Origin: a virus
Length of the DNA stretch: 44,400 bases
Virus record (IMG/VR): IMGVR_UViG_3300047356_001164
Coordinates: 1 to 44,400 of that record
Reading direction: 5' to 3' (one strand)
The notes beneath the pieces were generated by a model, which was not told the origin of the DNA, ran no database searches, and saw only the letters and a program-made list of their open reading frames with translations. Positions 27,543-36,600 of the stretch are shown piece after piece. The translations under genes were made by a program, and so were the position numbers. Within the stretch, counting starts at the first letter, position 1. The number at the start of each line of letters is the position of its first letter.

Positions 27543-28167
27543 TTTAGATTACCACGAAGATAGGTGGGTAGATGGAAATTGGTCAGAACAAGATTTAATA
27601 GATTTTGAAAACGATATCATTTCACATTGGGAAAATGGAGAAATCAGAGGACCAATACACTTATCAAATGGTAATGAAAAACAACTAATTAAAATATTCA
27701 ATAAAGTTGGTATTGAAGATTGGGTATTTTCAACTTGGAGGTCACATTATCATGCACTTTTACATGGAGTAGAACCTTCATTATTAAAACAAAAAATATT
27801 AGATGGTAAATCCATCACAATTGTAGATAAAGATTCTAAATTTTATTCATCAGCAATTGTAACTGGTACTTTACCAATTGCATTGGGAGTTGCAAAATCA
27901 CTTAAGTTACAAAGCTCACCAAATAAGGTTTGGGTTTTCTTAGGTGATATGGCTTTTGAAAGTGGTATGTTCTATGAGGTTCACAAATATGCGAGAAACT
28001 ATGATTTACCACTTCACTTTGTAGTGGAAGATAATGGTGTAAGTACAAATACCCCAACATTAGATACATGGGGTGGTATTCAAAGAGAAATACCAGAAGA
28101 TGTAATCTATTATAAGTATGAATCAAAATTCCCACATTATGGGACAGGCAAATGGGTAGTATTTTAG
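27520..28167 (+). CDS. E1-alpha-like thiamine diphosphate enzyme subunit
   Basis: This is a 215-aa protein. STWRSHYHALLHGV (71-84) resembles the R-x-H-x-H region of 2-oxoacid dehydrogenase E1-alpha. LGDMAFESGMFYEVHKYA then LPLHFVVEDNG (141-173) matches the GDG...N thiamine-diphosphate/metal motif, with M in place of the usual G or A. The protein is shorter than normal E1-alpha (about 330). The beta-type partner is at 31489-32037. No E2 or E3 genes are nearby, so I infer a sugar-related acyl or ketol transfer rather than oxidation; E1-like pairs of this kind exist in avilamycin branched-sugar synthesis (AviB1/AviB2). The start at 27520 overlaps the previous gene; ATG 27526 is possible. Confidence 0.65.
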   Translation: MRMEKILNLDYHEDRWVDGNWSEQDLIDFENDIISHWENGEIRGPIHLSNGNEKQLIKIFNKVGIEDWVFSTWRSHYHALLHGVEPSLLKQKILDGKSITIVDKDSKFYSSAIVTGTLPIALGVAKSLKLQSSPNKVWVFLGDMAFESGMFYEVHKYARNYDLPLHFVVEDNGVSTNTPTLDTWGGIQREIPEDVIYYKYESKFPHYGTGKWVVF

Positions 28168-29096
28168 GAACAATATTGGTAACAGGTTGTAGTGGTTTAG
28201 TAGGTACATATGTATCTCATATATTAGTACAAAAAGGGTATAGAGTTATAGGAATTGATTTAAAGTTTTTTGATGAATTACCTACGGAGAATTTATTTCA
28301 TTTTGAAAATGTAGATATAAGGGATTCTGAAAAGATTAAAACTCTATTTGAACATTATAAGTTTGATGGTGTAATAAACGCATTTGGAATCAAAGGTTCT
28401 CCAATCAGAGCAAAAGAAAAACCATTGGATTTCTTAGAACCCTCTATTAAAGGTAATATTAATATAATTGAAAACTCTCATAAACATAATTCTTGGTTAG
28501 TATTCATGAGTTCAGTAGGAGTTTACGAACCAGCAGAAGTATTTGTAGAAGATACAGTATGGAAAACACTTCCATCACCGAATGATTGGTTCCCATCGTG
28601 GAGTAAGAGAATACCTGAGATATATTTAGAAGCCTACAAAGTACAACATGGTTGGGAAAATTGGACAATAGTAAGACCTGCAAATATATTTGGTGAATAT
28701 GATAACTTTGGTGAAGGTGCAACTGTAATCGGAGCAACTTGTAGAAAAGTTTACGAAGCAACTGATGAAATCGAAGCATGGGGAGATGGAACACCGACAA
28801 GAGATTTCATTTATGCAGATGATGTAGCAGAAGCATGTATAAAATGTTTTGAAGATAAATTACACATAACAACCAACTTGGGTAGTGGAGAAGAGATATC
28901 AATTAAAAGAATGATTGAAACTGTTGCTAAAGTAAGTGGTAAAGAAATAAAAATTAATTGGGATACATCCAAGCCCAATGGTGATATGAGAAGAAAAATG
29001 AGTACTGAGATACAAAAAGAATTCGGATTATTACCAAAACATGGATTTGAAGAAGGAATAAAAAGAACATACAAACATTATGAAAAAACAAGATAA
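28152..29096 (+). CDS. Extended SDR nucleotide-sugar enzyme lacking the usual catalytic Tyr
   Basis: This 314-aa protein has the Rossmann motif TGCSGLVG (11-18), D-I-R after a strand, and FMSSVGVYEP (118-127), typical of GDP-fucose synthase/UDP-glucose epimerase-type SDRs. Substrate-domain signatures VRPANIFG and TRDFIYADDVAEA are present. At the active site the family has Y-x-x-x-K; here it is P148-S-W-S-K152 (in WFPSWSKRIPE), so the catalytic tyrosine appears to be missing. It may use a different residue, act in one half-reaction, or serve in binding only. It overlaps both neighbours (16 and 17 nt) within the operon. Confidence 0.75.
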   Translation: MGSILGTILVTGCSGLVGTYVSHILVQKGYRVIGIDLKFFDELPTENLFHFENVDIRDSEKIKTLFEHYKFDGVINAFGIKGSPIRAKEKPLDFLEPSIKGNINIIENSHKHNSWLVFMSSVGVYEPAEVFVEDTVWKTLPSPNDWFPSWSKRIPEIYLEAYKVQHGWENWTIVRPANIFGEYDNFGEGATVIGATCRKVYEATDEIEAWGDGTPTRDFIYADDVAEACIKCFEDKLHITTNLGSGEEISIKRMIETVAKVSGKEIKINWDTSKPNGDMRRKMSTEIQKEFGLLPKHGFEEGIKRTYKHYEKTR

Positions 29097-30072
29097 AATA
29101 TTAGTTACTGGGGCAAGTGGGTTCATAGGTTCACGACTATTAAAATCGTTATATGAAAGTGGTTACACTAACCTAAGGTCAACAAGTTGGTCTAGGGAGT
29201 TACGAAAAGATTTCGATGGTTATGAGAGTGTTGAACATGTCAAGGGAGATTTGAGAGATGCATCTTTTTGTGAGTTAGTATCAAAGGATGTAGATGTTAT
29301 CTTTCATTGTGCGGCGAATACGTCTAATGCGTTGGATACCAAAGTGAATCCACTACTCCATGTAACACCTAATGTTGAAATGAATACAAATCTTATGGAA
29401 CAAAGTTGGAGAAACAAAGTTCGTAAGTTTATGTTTATTTCTTCTAACACAACTTATCCAGATATTGGTGGAGAATATTGTACTGAAGATATGAATGTAC
29501 AAACTCCAAACATATATCCTGCTTACAAAGCAGTTGGTTGGATGAAAAGATATGGAGAAACTTTATGTGAGTTTTTCTCTAATCAGATTCACAACCCAAT
29601 GCAATGTGTAATCATTAGACCTTCTAACTCATTTGGACCTAATGATAAATTTGATTTTGAAAAGTGTCATGTTACTCCAGCGAACATTAGAAAAGTAGCA
29701 GATGGATTAAATCCAATTCCACTATGGGGTGATGGTACTGAAGTAAGAGATGTTATTCATGTAGATGATATGGTGGGAGGATTTATTACAGTTGCAGAGA
29801 AAGTAGATAAATACGATATCTATAATGTTTGTTATGGTAAAGGACATACAGTAATGGAAGTATTAGAACTTATCAAAGAAATAGAGGGGAACGACAATCC
29901 AATCGAATTTGTTAACAACAAAGCACCGATGATTCCTACAAGATTATTATCAAATGAAAAATTATTAAAACTTGGTTGGAAACCAAAGTACGATTTAAGA
30001 AGTGGATTAGAAGATGCACTAAAATGGTATAAAGAGAACAAAGACCAGTTTGACCCTAACTCAAAACCATAA
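29080..30072 (+). CDS. NAD(P)-dependent epimerase/reductase (GDP-fucose synthase-like SDR)
   Basis: This 330-aa protein has the Rossmann motif TGASGFIG (10-17), GDLRD after strand 3, FISSNTTYPD (119-128) and the catalytic pair Y146 and K150 in IYPAYKAVGWMKRYGE. EVRDVIHVDDMV and LGWKPKYDLRSGLEDALKWY are C-terminal features of the family. These suit an epimerase-reductase of the GDP-fucose synthase type making a deoxy sugar. The sugar itself is not determined. It is intact, unlike the neighbouring SDR at 28152. The stop overlaps the next start (TAATG). Confidence 0.75.
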   Translation: MKKQDKILVTGASGFIGSRLLKSLYESGYTNLRSTSWSRELRKDFDGYESVEHVKGDLRDASFCELVSKDVDVIFHCAANTSNALDTKVNPLLHVTPNVEMNTNLMEQSWRNKVRKFMFISSNTTYPDIGGEYCTEDMNVQTPNIYPAYKAVGWMKRYGETLCEFFSNQIHNPMQCVIIRPSNSFGPNDKFDFEKCHVTPANIRKVADGLNPIPLWGDGTEVRDVIHVDDMVGGFITVAEKVDKYDIYNVCYGKGHTVMEVLELIKEIEGNDNPIEFVNNKAPMIPTRLLSNEKLLKLGWKPKYDLRSGLEDALKWYKENKDQFDPNSKP

Positions 30073-30800
30073 TGAGTAAAGGTATATTAGGTATTGGTGA
30101 TTCTTTTATGTGGGGAGAGGGTCTATACTATTATTCCAAATTACCTAATCTCCCATTCAATAAAGAACATAAGTTTGATTTTGATTCAATCACAGAAGGA
30201 TATGTTGGATATAAAAATAAACATAGATTTATACAACTTGTAGCAGATTATTACAATACTTGGTGTACTACAAAAGATATGAATGGTTCTACAAATGAAT
30301 ATAATTTAGAATTTTTAAATCTTTTCAATTATACTGATATAGTTGAACCCAACGGAAAACATCACTTTAGTTTTAAGTTAAATATTAATGAATATAAGTT
30401 AGTTATTTTTTTATTTACATCACACCTTAGAGATAACTCAATTCACACTATAACTGATATGTTAAAAGCAGCAGATAAAACATTCAACCGATTTGAAGAA
30501 AAGGGAATAGCAGTATGTACTTTATGTTGGATGCCTGAATTTTTTAATAATGATATCTATAATGAATTATATGTTAAAAAAAATAGACATACAGAAATAA
30601 TACATAAAACTAAAGTGTACAATTGGTATGAAGATTTGTGTCATGATGATTCCAATAAACTTACCATAAAATCAGATTTTTCTAAAGATGGTTTACAAAC
30701 AAATGATATACATTTTAATCAAAGAGGTAATTTAATGATAGCAGATTCTATTATTAGAAAATTAAATGCTGATAACTTCAAGATAAACAATATTACATGA
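30072..30800 (+). CDS. SGNH/GDSL-like hydrolase or acyltransferase (copy 1)
   Basis: This 242-aa protein opens GILGIGDSFMWGEG, carrying the G-D-S block I serine (S11). It ends with TNDIHFNQRGN, the D-x-x-H block V that completes the SGNH catalytic dyad. The region between is a short alpha/beta core rich in aromatic residues. In polysaccharide clusters such proteins often remove or add O-acyl groups. It forms a tandem pair with the next gene, sharing SKGIxGxGxSFxWGEGLYxYS. Activity and substrate are inferred. It begins at the overlapped TAATG and ends with an ATGA overlap. Confidence 0.55.
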   Translation: MSKGILGIGDSFMWGEGLYYYSKLPNLPFNKEHKFDFDSITEGYVGYKNKHRFIQLVADYYNTWCTTKDMNGSTNEYNLEFLNLFNYTDIVEPNGKHHFSFKLNINEYKLVIFLFTSHLRDNSIHTITDMLKAADKTFNRFEEKGIAVCTLCWMPEFFNNDIYNELYVKKNRHTEIIHKTKVYNWYEDLCHDDSNKLTIKSDFSKDGLQTNDIHFNQRGNLMIADSIIRKLNADNFKINNIT

Positions 30801-31492
30801 GTAAAGGAATTTTCGGTTTAGGGTGCTCTTTTACATGGGGAGAAGGATTGTATTTTTATTCTAATTTAGATAACTTACCATTTAACGAATATCATAGCTA
30901 TGATTTTAGTAAAATTACTAATGGTATGATTGAATACAAAAACAAACACAGATTTATACAACTGATATCTAATAATTTTGATACTTGGTGTACTGTTAAA
31001 AATGTAAATGGAAGTAATAACACTCGGAATATTGAAGTATTAAAAAGATTATATGATAACGATATTATTGAAGAAACACACTATGATTTTAAACTAAACA
31101 TAAATGATTACAAGCTAATAGTATTTCAGTTTACTTCAATTTATAGAGATGAGATAGAAATAGATGAATTATTAATAGAGTTGGATAAATACTTGAAACA
31201 TTTTGAAGCGAAAGAAATAAAGGTAGTAACTTTAACTTGGATGGATGAAATTTTCTCTTCCAAAACTTATCAAGAACGATATTTAGATAGACATGTAAAT
31301 ATAAAAGTAGGTGATACTGAAAAAACTTCATTTGAAGAATTTATACATGATGATTCTCTAAACATAACAGTACGTTCTGATTACAAAAACAAGAATCTTC
31401 AGATAAATGATACTCATTTAAATCATAAAGGAAATCAAATATTTGCTAATTCTATAATAGAAAAACTACAACAAGATAATTTTAAAATATGA
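30797..31492 (+). CDS. SGNH-like protein (copy 2, GCS variant)
   Basis: This 231-aa protein is clearly paralogous to the preceding gene (GIFGLGCSFTWGEGLYFYS at the start, NDTHLNHKGN at the end). The block I motif is G-C-S rather than G-D-S, which still keeps the presumed catalytic serine S11. The D-x-x-H of block V is present. Probably a recent tandem duplication followed by divergence. Substrate unknown. ATGA overlaps on both sides place it inside the coupled operon, just before the E1-beta-like gene. Confidence 0.55.
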   Translation: MSKGIFGLGCSFTWGEGLYFYSNLDNLPFNEYHSYDFSKITNGMIEYKNKHRFIQLISNNFDTWCTVKNVNGSNNTRNIEVLKRLYDNDIIEETHYDFKLNINDYKLIVFQFTSIYRDEIEIDELLIELDKYLKHFEAKEIKVVTLTWMDEIFSSKTYQERYLDRHVNIKVGDTEKTSFEEFIHDDSLNITVRSDYKNKNLQINDTHLNHKGNQIFANSIIEKLQQDNFKI

Positions 31493-32037
31493 GTAATCCA
31501 GAATACACACCTTATTTAGATGCTTTAACCGAAGCAATGAAACTTACAATGGAAGATGATAAAACAATATTCATCGGACAACAGATAGTTTATTATGGTA
31601 ACCCAATGAGTAAAACCATAGAAGGGTTACCAAAAGAAAGAATGATAGAAACACCAGTAATGGAAGAAACCCAAATGGGAATGACAATGGGATTGGCAAT
31701 GACCGGTCATCAAGTTGTTACATTTTATCCAAGATGGGATTTCTTAATTCTTGCTTGTAATCAATTAGTAAACCATTTAGATAAATTAGAAGCAATGTCT
31801 GATGGTGAGTGGAAACCAAATGTAATTGTAAGAGTTGGTAAGGGAAGTGATAAGCCACTTGATCCTGGTCATCAACATAAAGCAGATTATACTCAAGCAT
31901 TTGAACAAATAGTTACAAATTGTACAATCACACAATTAGATACAGTAGATAAAATTGTTCCATCATATGAACGAGCATTATCTGAGGGTGGGATACATAT
32001 AATTGTAGAATATCCAGAGTTGTACTATGAAAATTAA
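31489..32037 (+). CDS. E1-beta-like thiamine diphosphate enzyme subunit (pyrimidine-binding domain)
   Basis: This is a 182-aa protein. IFIGQQIVYYGNPMSKT (27-43), RMIETPVMEETQMGMTMGLA (51-70, with the glutamate expected to activate thiamine diphosphate) and LVNHLDKLEAMSDGE (93-107) match the N-terminal pyrimidine-binding domain of E1-beta/transketolase-type subunits. The usual C-terminal transketolase domain is missing (full E1-beta is about 325 aa), so it looks like a minimal beta subunit. It is presumably the partner of the alpha-like subunit at 27520. The two are separated by two SDR genes and two SGNH genes, which is unusual for subunits of one enzyme. Confidence 0.7.
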   Translation: MSNPEYTPYLDALTEAMKLTMEDDKTIFIGQQIVYYGNPMSKTIEGLPKERMIETPVMEETQMGMTMGLAMTGHQVVTFYPRWDFLILACNQLVNHLDKLEAMSDGEWKPNVIVRVGKGSDKPLDPGHQHKADYTQAFEQIVTNCTITQLDTVDKIVPSYERALSEGGIHIIVEYPELYYEN

Positions 32038-33442
32038 TTGTGTATATGATTTCATTTCCCCGAAAGGACCTATACCAAATGGGTATCATCTAAAGAATAT
32101 TGATAAACTTTGGGAGTATGATTATGATATTAATAATTCTGAATTTATAGATGATTATTATAAAGAAGATATTATTAATGTAAAACAGTCCTTATTACTA
32201 TTAGGTATCAGAAGTGCAGATGTATCCACAAATGATTTAGTACTAAATGATGGTTATGTTTTACGAAAAAATGAATTATATTTCTATAATATTTGTAGTT
32301 CTGGAAACATATTTTCTACTTTATCTCTAAGACAATTCTCAAAAAATCCACATACACTTTCCTATGTATCTGATAAGTTAAAAGAGTTATTAAATAATTC
32401 TAATAATTTATATATTGTTATAGAATACATAATGGAAGGGCAAATTGATATGAATGTTATTGATAGTATTTACTTACATTGTAAATTTAATAATATCCCA
32501 ACTGATAAAATAATATTTGTGAGTAGCGTTTTCAATATAGATAAAATACATGAAAAATACTGTTCATTATATCCACAAGATAAAAAAATAAAAACAGCTT
32601 TTTATAATTGGGCTATACCATTTAAATCTCACGAATTGGAACACGCTCTTGATATAAAAAATACAGATTCAGATTTGTATGTTAAAAACTCAATATCCAA
32701 AAAAATTGGATTTGATGTTAAAGAAAAAAAGGCGTTGCTTTTAAATAGAAGATTACGTTTACATAGATTGATATTACTATCTATGTTAGCTGAAGATGAT
32801 TATCTTAAAGATACTTTATTTTCTTTTGATTTATCAATGGATAGTTTTCCAAATTTTTATAATTGGATAGATGGAGAATATTTTCAAAAATCAAAAATGT
32901 TCAATAATTCCGAATATGTTAATAAATCTAAAAATGGTTATTTAAAGATTAAACAAATAAATAAAAAAACAATAGATTATGATAGTTTACATGATGTAAT
33001 TGGATATGGGCATGAAAGTGAAGATATTTACAATAGAACTTATTTTTCAATCGTAACAGAAACAGAGTTTTTTGAAGAATCTTATTTTTTATCCGAAAAA
33101 AGTATCAAACCGATAATGCATTTACATCCGTTTGTAATAGTAGGCTCTCCATATAGTTTAAAGCTACTAAAATCATATGGATTTAAAACATTTTCTAATT
33201 GGTGGGATGAATCATATGATTTAATAGAAGATACTAATGATAGAATTATAGAAATTTATAAGTTAATACTATCTTTACTAAAAAAGACAGATGATGAATG
33301 GGTTACAATGGTTAAAGAAATGAGAGAAATATTAATACACAATAGAAAATTACTACTAAAGTATAATACCGAATCTATTAATAAAATAATTTCAAATAAT
33401 TTCGTTGATGTTATATTTAATAATAAACAAATTCTATTTTAA
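32027..33442 (+). CDS. Putative GT-B-like glycosyltransferase (GT10-like C-terminal motif)
   Basis: This is a 471-aa protein. Near residues 356-375 the sequence runs EKSIKPIMHLHPFVIVG, then SPYSLKLLKSYGFKTF. That E-K-x-x-x-P...P-x-V-x-G pattern resembles the donor-binding end of GT10-type fucosyltransferases and of uncharacterised transferases common in phages. The N-terminal half has no motif I can name; its opening VYDFISPKG resembles the small protein at 24485. A basic stretch (LLNRRLRLHRLILL) lies mid-protein. This is the last large enzyme of the glycan operon and overlaps the E1-beta-like gene by 11 nt. Function as a glycosyltransferase is a moderate guess. Confidence 0.45.
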   Translation: MKINCVYDFISPKGPIPNGYHLKNIDKLWEYDYDINNSEFIDDYYKEDIINVKQSLLLLGIRSADVSTNDLVLNDGYVLRKNELYFYNICSSGNIFSTLSLRQFSKNPHTLSYVSDKLKELLNNSNNLYIVIEYIMEGQIDMNVIDSIYLHCKFNNIPTDKIIFVSSVFNIDKIHEKYCSLYPQDKKIKTAFYNWAIPFKSHELEHALDIKNTDSDLYVKNSISKKIGFDVKEKKALLLNRRLRLHRLILLSMLAEDDYLKDTLFSFDLSMDSFPNFYNWIDGEYFQKSKMFNNSEYVNKSKNGYLKIKQINKKTIDYDSLHDVIGYGHESEDIYNRTYFSIVTETEFFEESYFLSEKSIKPIMHLHPFVIVGSPYSLKLLKSYGFKTFSNWWDESYDLIEDTNDRIIEIYKLILSLLKKTDDEWVTMVKEMREILIHNRKLLLKYNTESINKIISNNFVDVIFNNKQILF

Positions 33443-33443
33443 T

Positions 33444-33560
33444 ATGTGGTTAATTACAAAAATAAAAAATTACTTCAAAAGAAAGAAGCAAGAAAAAATT
33501 TACAAGAAGAAATTAGCAGAACTTCGTAAAAGAGACCCTTTCATTTACAAAAATCACTAA
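33444..33560 (+). CDS. Tiny basic protein (38 aa), unknown function
   Basis: A small open frame starts 2 nt after the stop of the putative glycosyltransferase gene and encodes MWLITKIKNYFKRKKQ..., ending DPFIYKNH. It is strongly basic, with an amphipathic N-terminal helix that could lie on a membrane, and a C-terminal KRDPFIY segment. The very short gap and tight fit between operon end and the next promoter (33576-33583) support it being real. I recognise no function. Confidence 0.55.
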   Translation: MWLITKIKNYFKRKKQEKIYKKKLAELRKRDPFIYKNH

Positions 33561-33575
33561 ACTTACCCTTTTCAA

Positions 33576-33583
33576 TATTTATA
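33576..33583 (+). promoter_or_regulatory. Putative phage promoter element TATTTATA before the 1065-aa gene
   Basis: TATTTATA within CAATATTTATATACTG lies 21 nt upstream of the ATG at 33605, in the 44-nt gap after the glycan operon. An AAGG at 33591-33594 is the nearest ribosome-binding candidate. The site marks the start of the packaging/prohead block. Confidence 0.5.
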
Positions 33584-33604
33584 TACTGATAAGGTGTACC
33601 AAAT

Positions 33605-36600
33605 ATGAACGAACTTTCCAAATTTCTCGTAGAGAGTATAATGGAGGATGAAAATCCTATTAAAAAAACAGTAGTTATCTATGTGGGTAGGTTTCAACCT
33701 ATGCACAAAGGACACTATGGTACTTACCAACACCTTATCAAAAAGTTCGGTAAGGATAATGTTTATATTGGTACATCTGATAAGGTTGAAAAACCTAAAT
33801 CACCTTTTAACTTCAAAGAAAAAGTGAAAATTATGACTACTATGTTTGGAATACCCAAATCCAAAATACATAAGGTCAAAAATCCATATAAACCCACAGA
33901 GATACTTAAAAAGTTCGATGAAGAAACAACTGCATTCGTAACTGTTGTTGGTGAAAAGGATAAAAACCGATTAGGTGGTAAATACTTCCAACCCTATAAG
34001 GGAGAACCATCGGTTGGTTATAGAGATGGTGGGTACGTTTATGCTGCACCCTCAAGTGGAGGCGGTATAAGTGGAACTGAAACTCGTAATGGGTTATCAG
34101 TTGGTTCGGACGAACAAAAACAAAATTTCTTTAAGAAAAGAGCCTATGGAAAGTTTAATGTAACCATCTTTAAGATGATTACAGATAAACTTGATGAAGG
34201 AATTGAAATTTCTAAAGAGATGATAGAAGAATGGTTAATAAACGAAGGTTCTAAATCAGGTATAGGGCAAGCAGATGATGGACCAAATGTATTTTTTCCA
34301 AACTACGATGTATTTTCTAAGATAAATGTAGAGAGAGCAAAGAAAATTGGATATGAAGTAGTAAATATGATTACCAACAAAGAGTTGGAAGATTATTACG
34401 AACATCCAATTTACCCAAATGGACCTGTTAAAGCAGTAACTCCATTTCCAGCAGGTGTACTTGGTACACAAACCGCAACTAACCAAGTTGATATCTATTC
34501 AAGTGATGCTTATTCTAAATGGTTTACTCATGTAACTCGTAAAGCAGCAATGGTTGGTTATGAATTGGTAAAAGGATTGGATACTACTAAAGATACCAAA
34601 GACGCATCATTAGATTCTCAAAAAGGTGATAAGAAATCACAAGATGAGTACGAAGCTTCTTTAAATGAAAATATAGTATTACCAGTTAAAGTTGGTGATA
34701 CCATTATGACTGGTAGATTTAAGAACAAAAAGACAGTTATTAAATCAATCGGTAAAGATGAACATGGAATGCCAACAATCAATGGTAGAAAAGTGGTTAC
34801 CTTTAGAATGGTTAAAGAAGGATTCATCTCAGAACTTGCAGGAACTGCCGTAAAGTGTGAAAAGTGTAATCATTCTTGGGATATTGAATCAGAGGATACT
34901 GAAAAATACTTATGTCATTCGTGTGGATGGGATTCTCAGAAACAAGAATACGATTTCGATGCATTTGATTCTTGGAGAGAGAAAATGGGATTAACTGAAG
35001 GTGCAAATTGTACAAAACCACTCCCTAATGAAACACAAGACCAATACAGAACTCGTTGCTTTGGTTACAACCCTCTTACTCCACCACCAAGTGGTATGGT
35101 TCGAGAAGAAGAGTTAGAAGAGAGAAGTAAAGGTAAGTTAAGACCTGCTGATTTACTAAGAAGAAAAGCAGCAATGGCTGGAAAACGTGCTCAAATCGCA
35201 AGAAGAAGAGCAAGAACGATGAAAAGAAGGAAACCTCTTTCTAAACTTAAGAAAATCGCATACAAAAAGGCATATCTACAAGTTTATGATGAATTTAGAG
35301 AAGAATTGTTTCCAGGTATCTCTAAAAAAGATTTATCTATCCAACAAGCAAAGATAGTTCACAAAAATGTAGTAAGAAAAAAAGGAAGAGTTCTTAAAAG
35401 AGCAAAATTTAGATTTTTACCAGCATTAAGAGATGCAGAAGCACAGAAATTCGCACAAAAGAACGAAATTGCACCACATGGGTATCCAGACCAAGAATGG
35501 ATGGATAATCATGATAAAGAATTAAAGAAGTTGAGAACTACAATGGATACTCAACACAAAGAGTTTTACAAAGAGCATATAAACGAATCAAAACTTCTAA
35601 TTGAAGGTGGTGCGTATGGACATATGTCTCACCCATTCGATACTGATATCAATTTAACCTTTGGACAACTTAAAGATATCGTAAATAGAGCACTCGAAGG
35701 TACACTTGAGTTCACGAGAGAGAAAACAGATGGTCAAGCACTAGCTATTTCATGGAGAGATGGTAGGTTAGTAGCAGCGAGGAACAAAGGACACCTAAAG
35801 AACAGAGGTGAGAACGCTTTAGATATCAAAGGTGTATCAGATAAGTTCCAAGGTAGGGGTGGATTGAGTGATGCATACAATTATGCAATGAAAGACCTCT
35901 CAAATGCAATCAAATCACTTAACGATAAACAAAGAGATAAGATATTCAAACAAGGTGCGTGTTTCATGAACCTTGAAGTGATATACCCAACATCAGTAAA
36001 CGTTATTCCTTACGGCCAAGCGTTACTTGTGTTCCATGGTACTATGGAATTCAACATGGAAGGTGTTGCAATTGGAGAAAATGGTGAAGCAGCTAGAATA
36101 TTAGCTGGTATGATTAAACAAGTCAATAAAGATGTACAAGATAATTACACTATTCAAGGACCTCCTATCGTAAAATTACCAAAATCACAAGATTTATCTA
36201 AAAAACGTAGTAAATACTCATCACAGATATCTAAATTACAAAAAGAATTTGGTTTAAAGGATACTGATGGTGTTGCGAACTACCATCAATCATGGTGGGA
36301 ACAATGGGTAGATAAGAATTCTCCATCATCCCTCGATAATAAAACCAAAATGGGGTTAGTTAAGAGATGGGCGTTTATGGATAAGGGATTTAGATTAGAT
36401 AAAAAGAACATTACTGATGAAAAAACATTAGAATGGGCTAAGAAAACAGATAAAGATGACCAAAAGAAGATTAGTAAAAAGAACTTAATGAAGTTTGAAC
36501 AGATATTCTTAGGTTTAGGTGCAGAAGTGTTAGAATTTACCTCATCGGCACTTACAGTTAATCCTGATGCAGCAGTTCGTGATATGAAAAAACGAATTGA

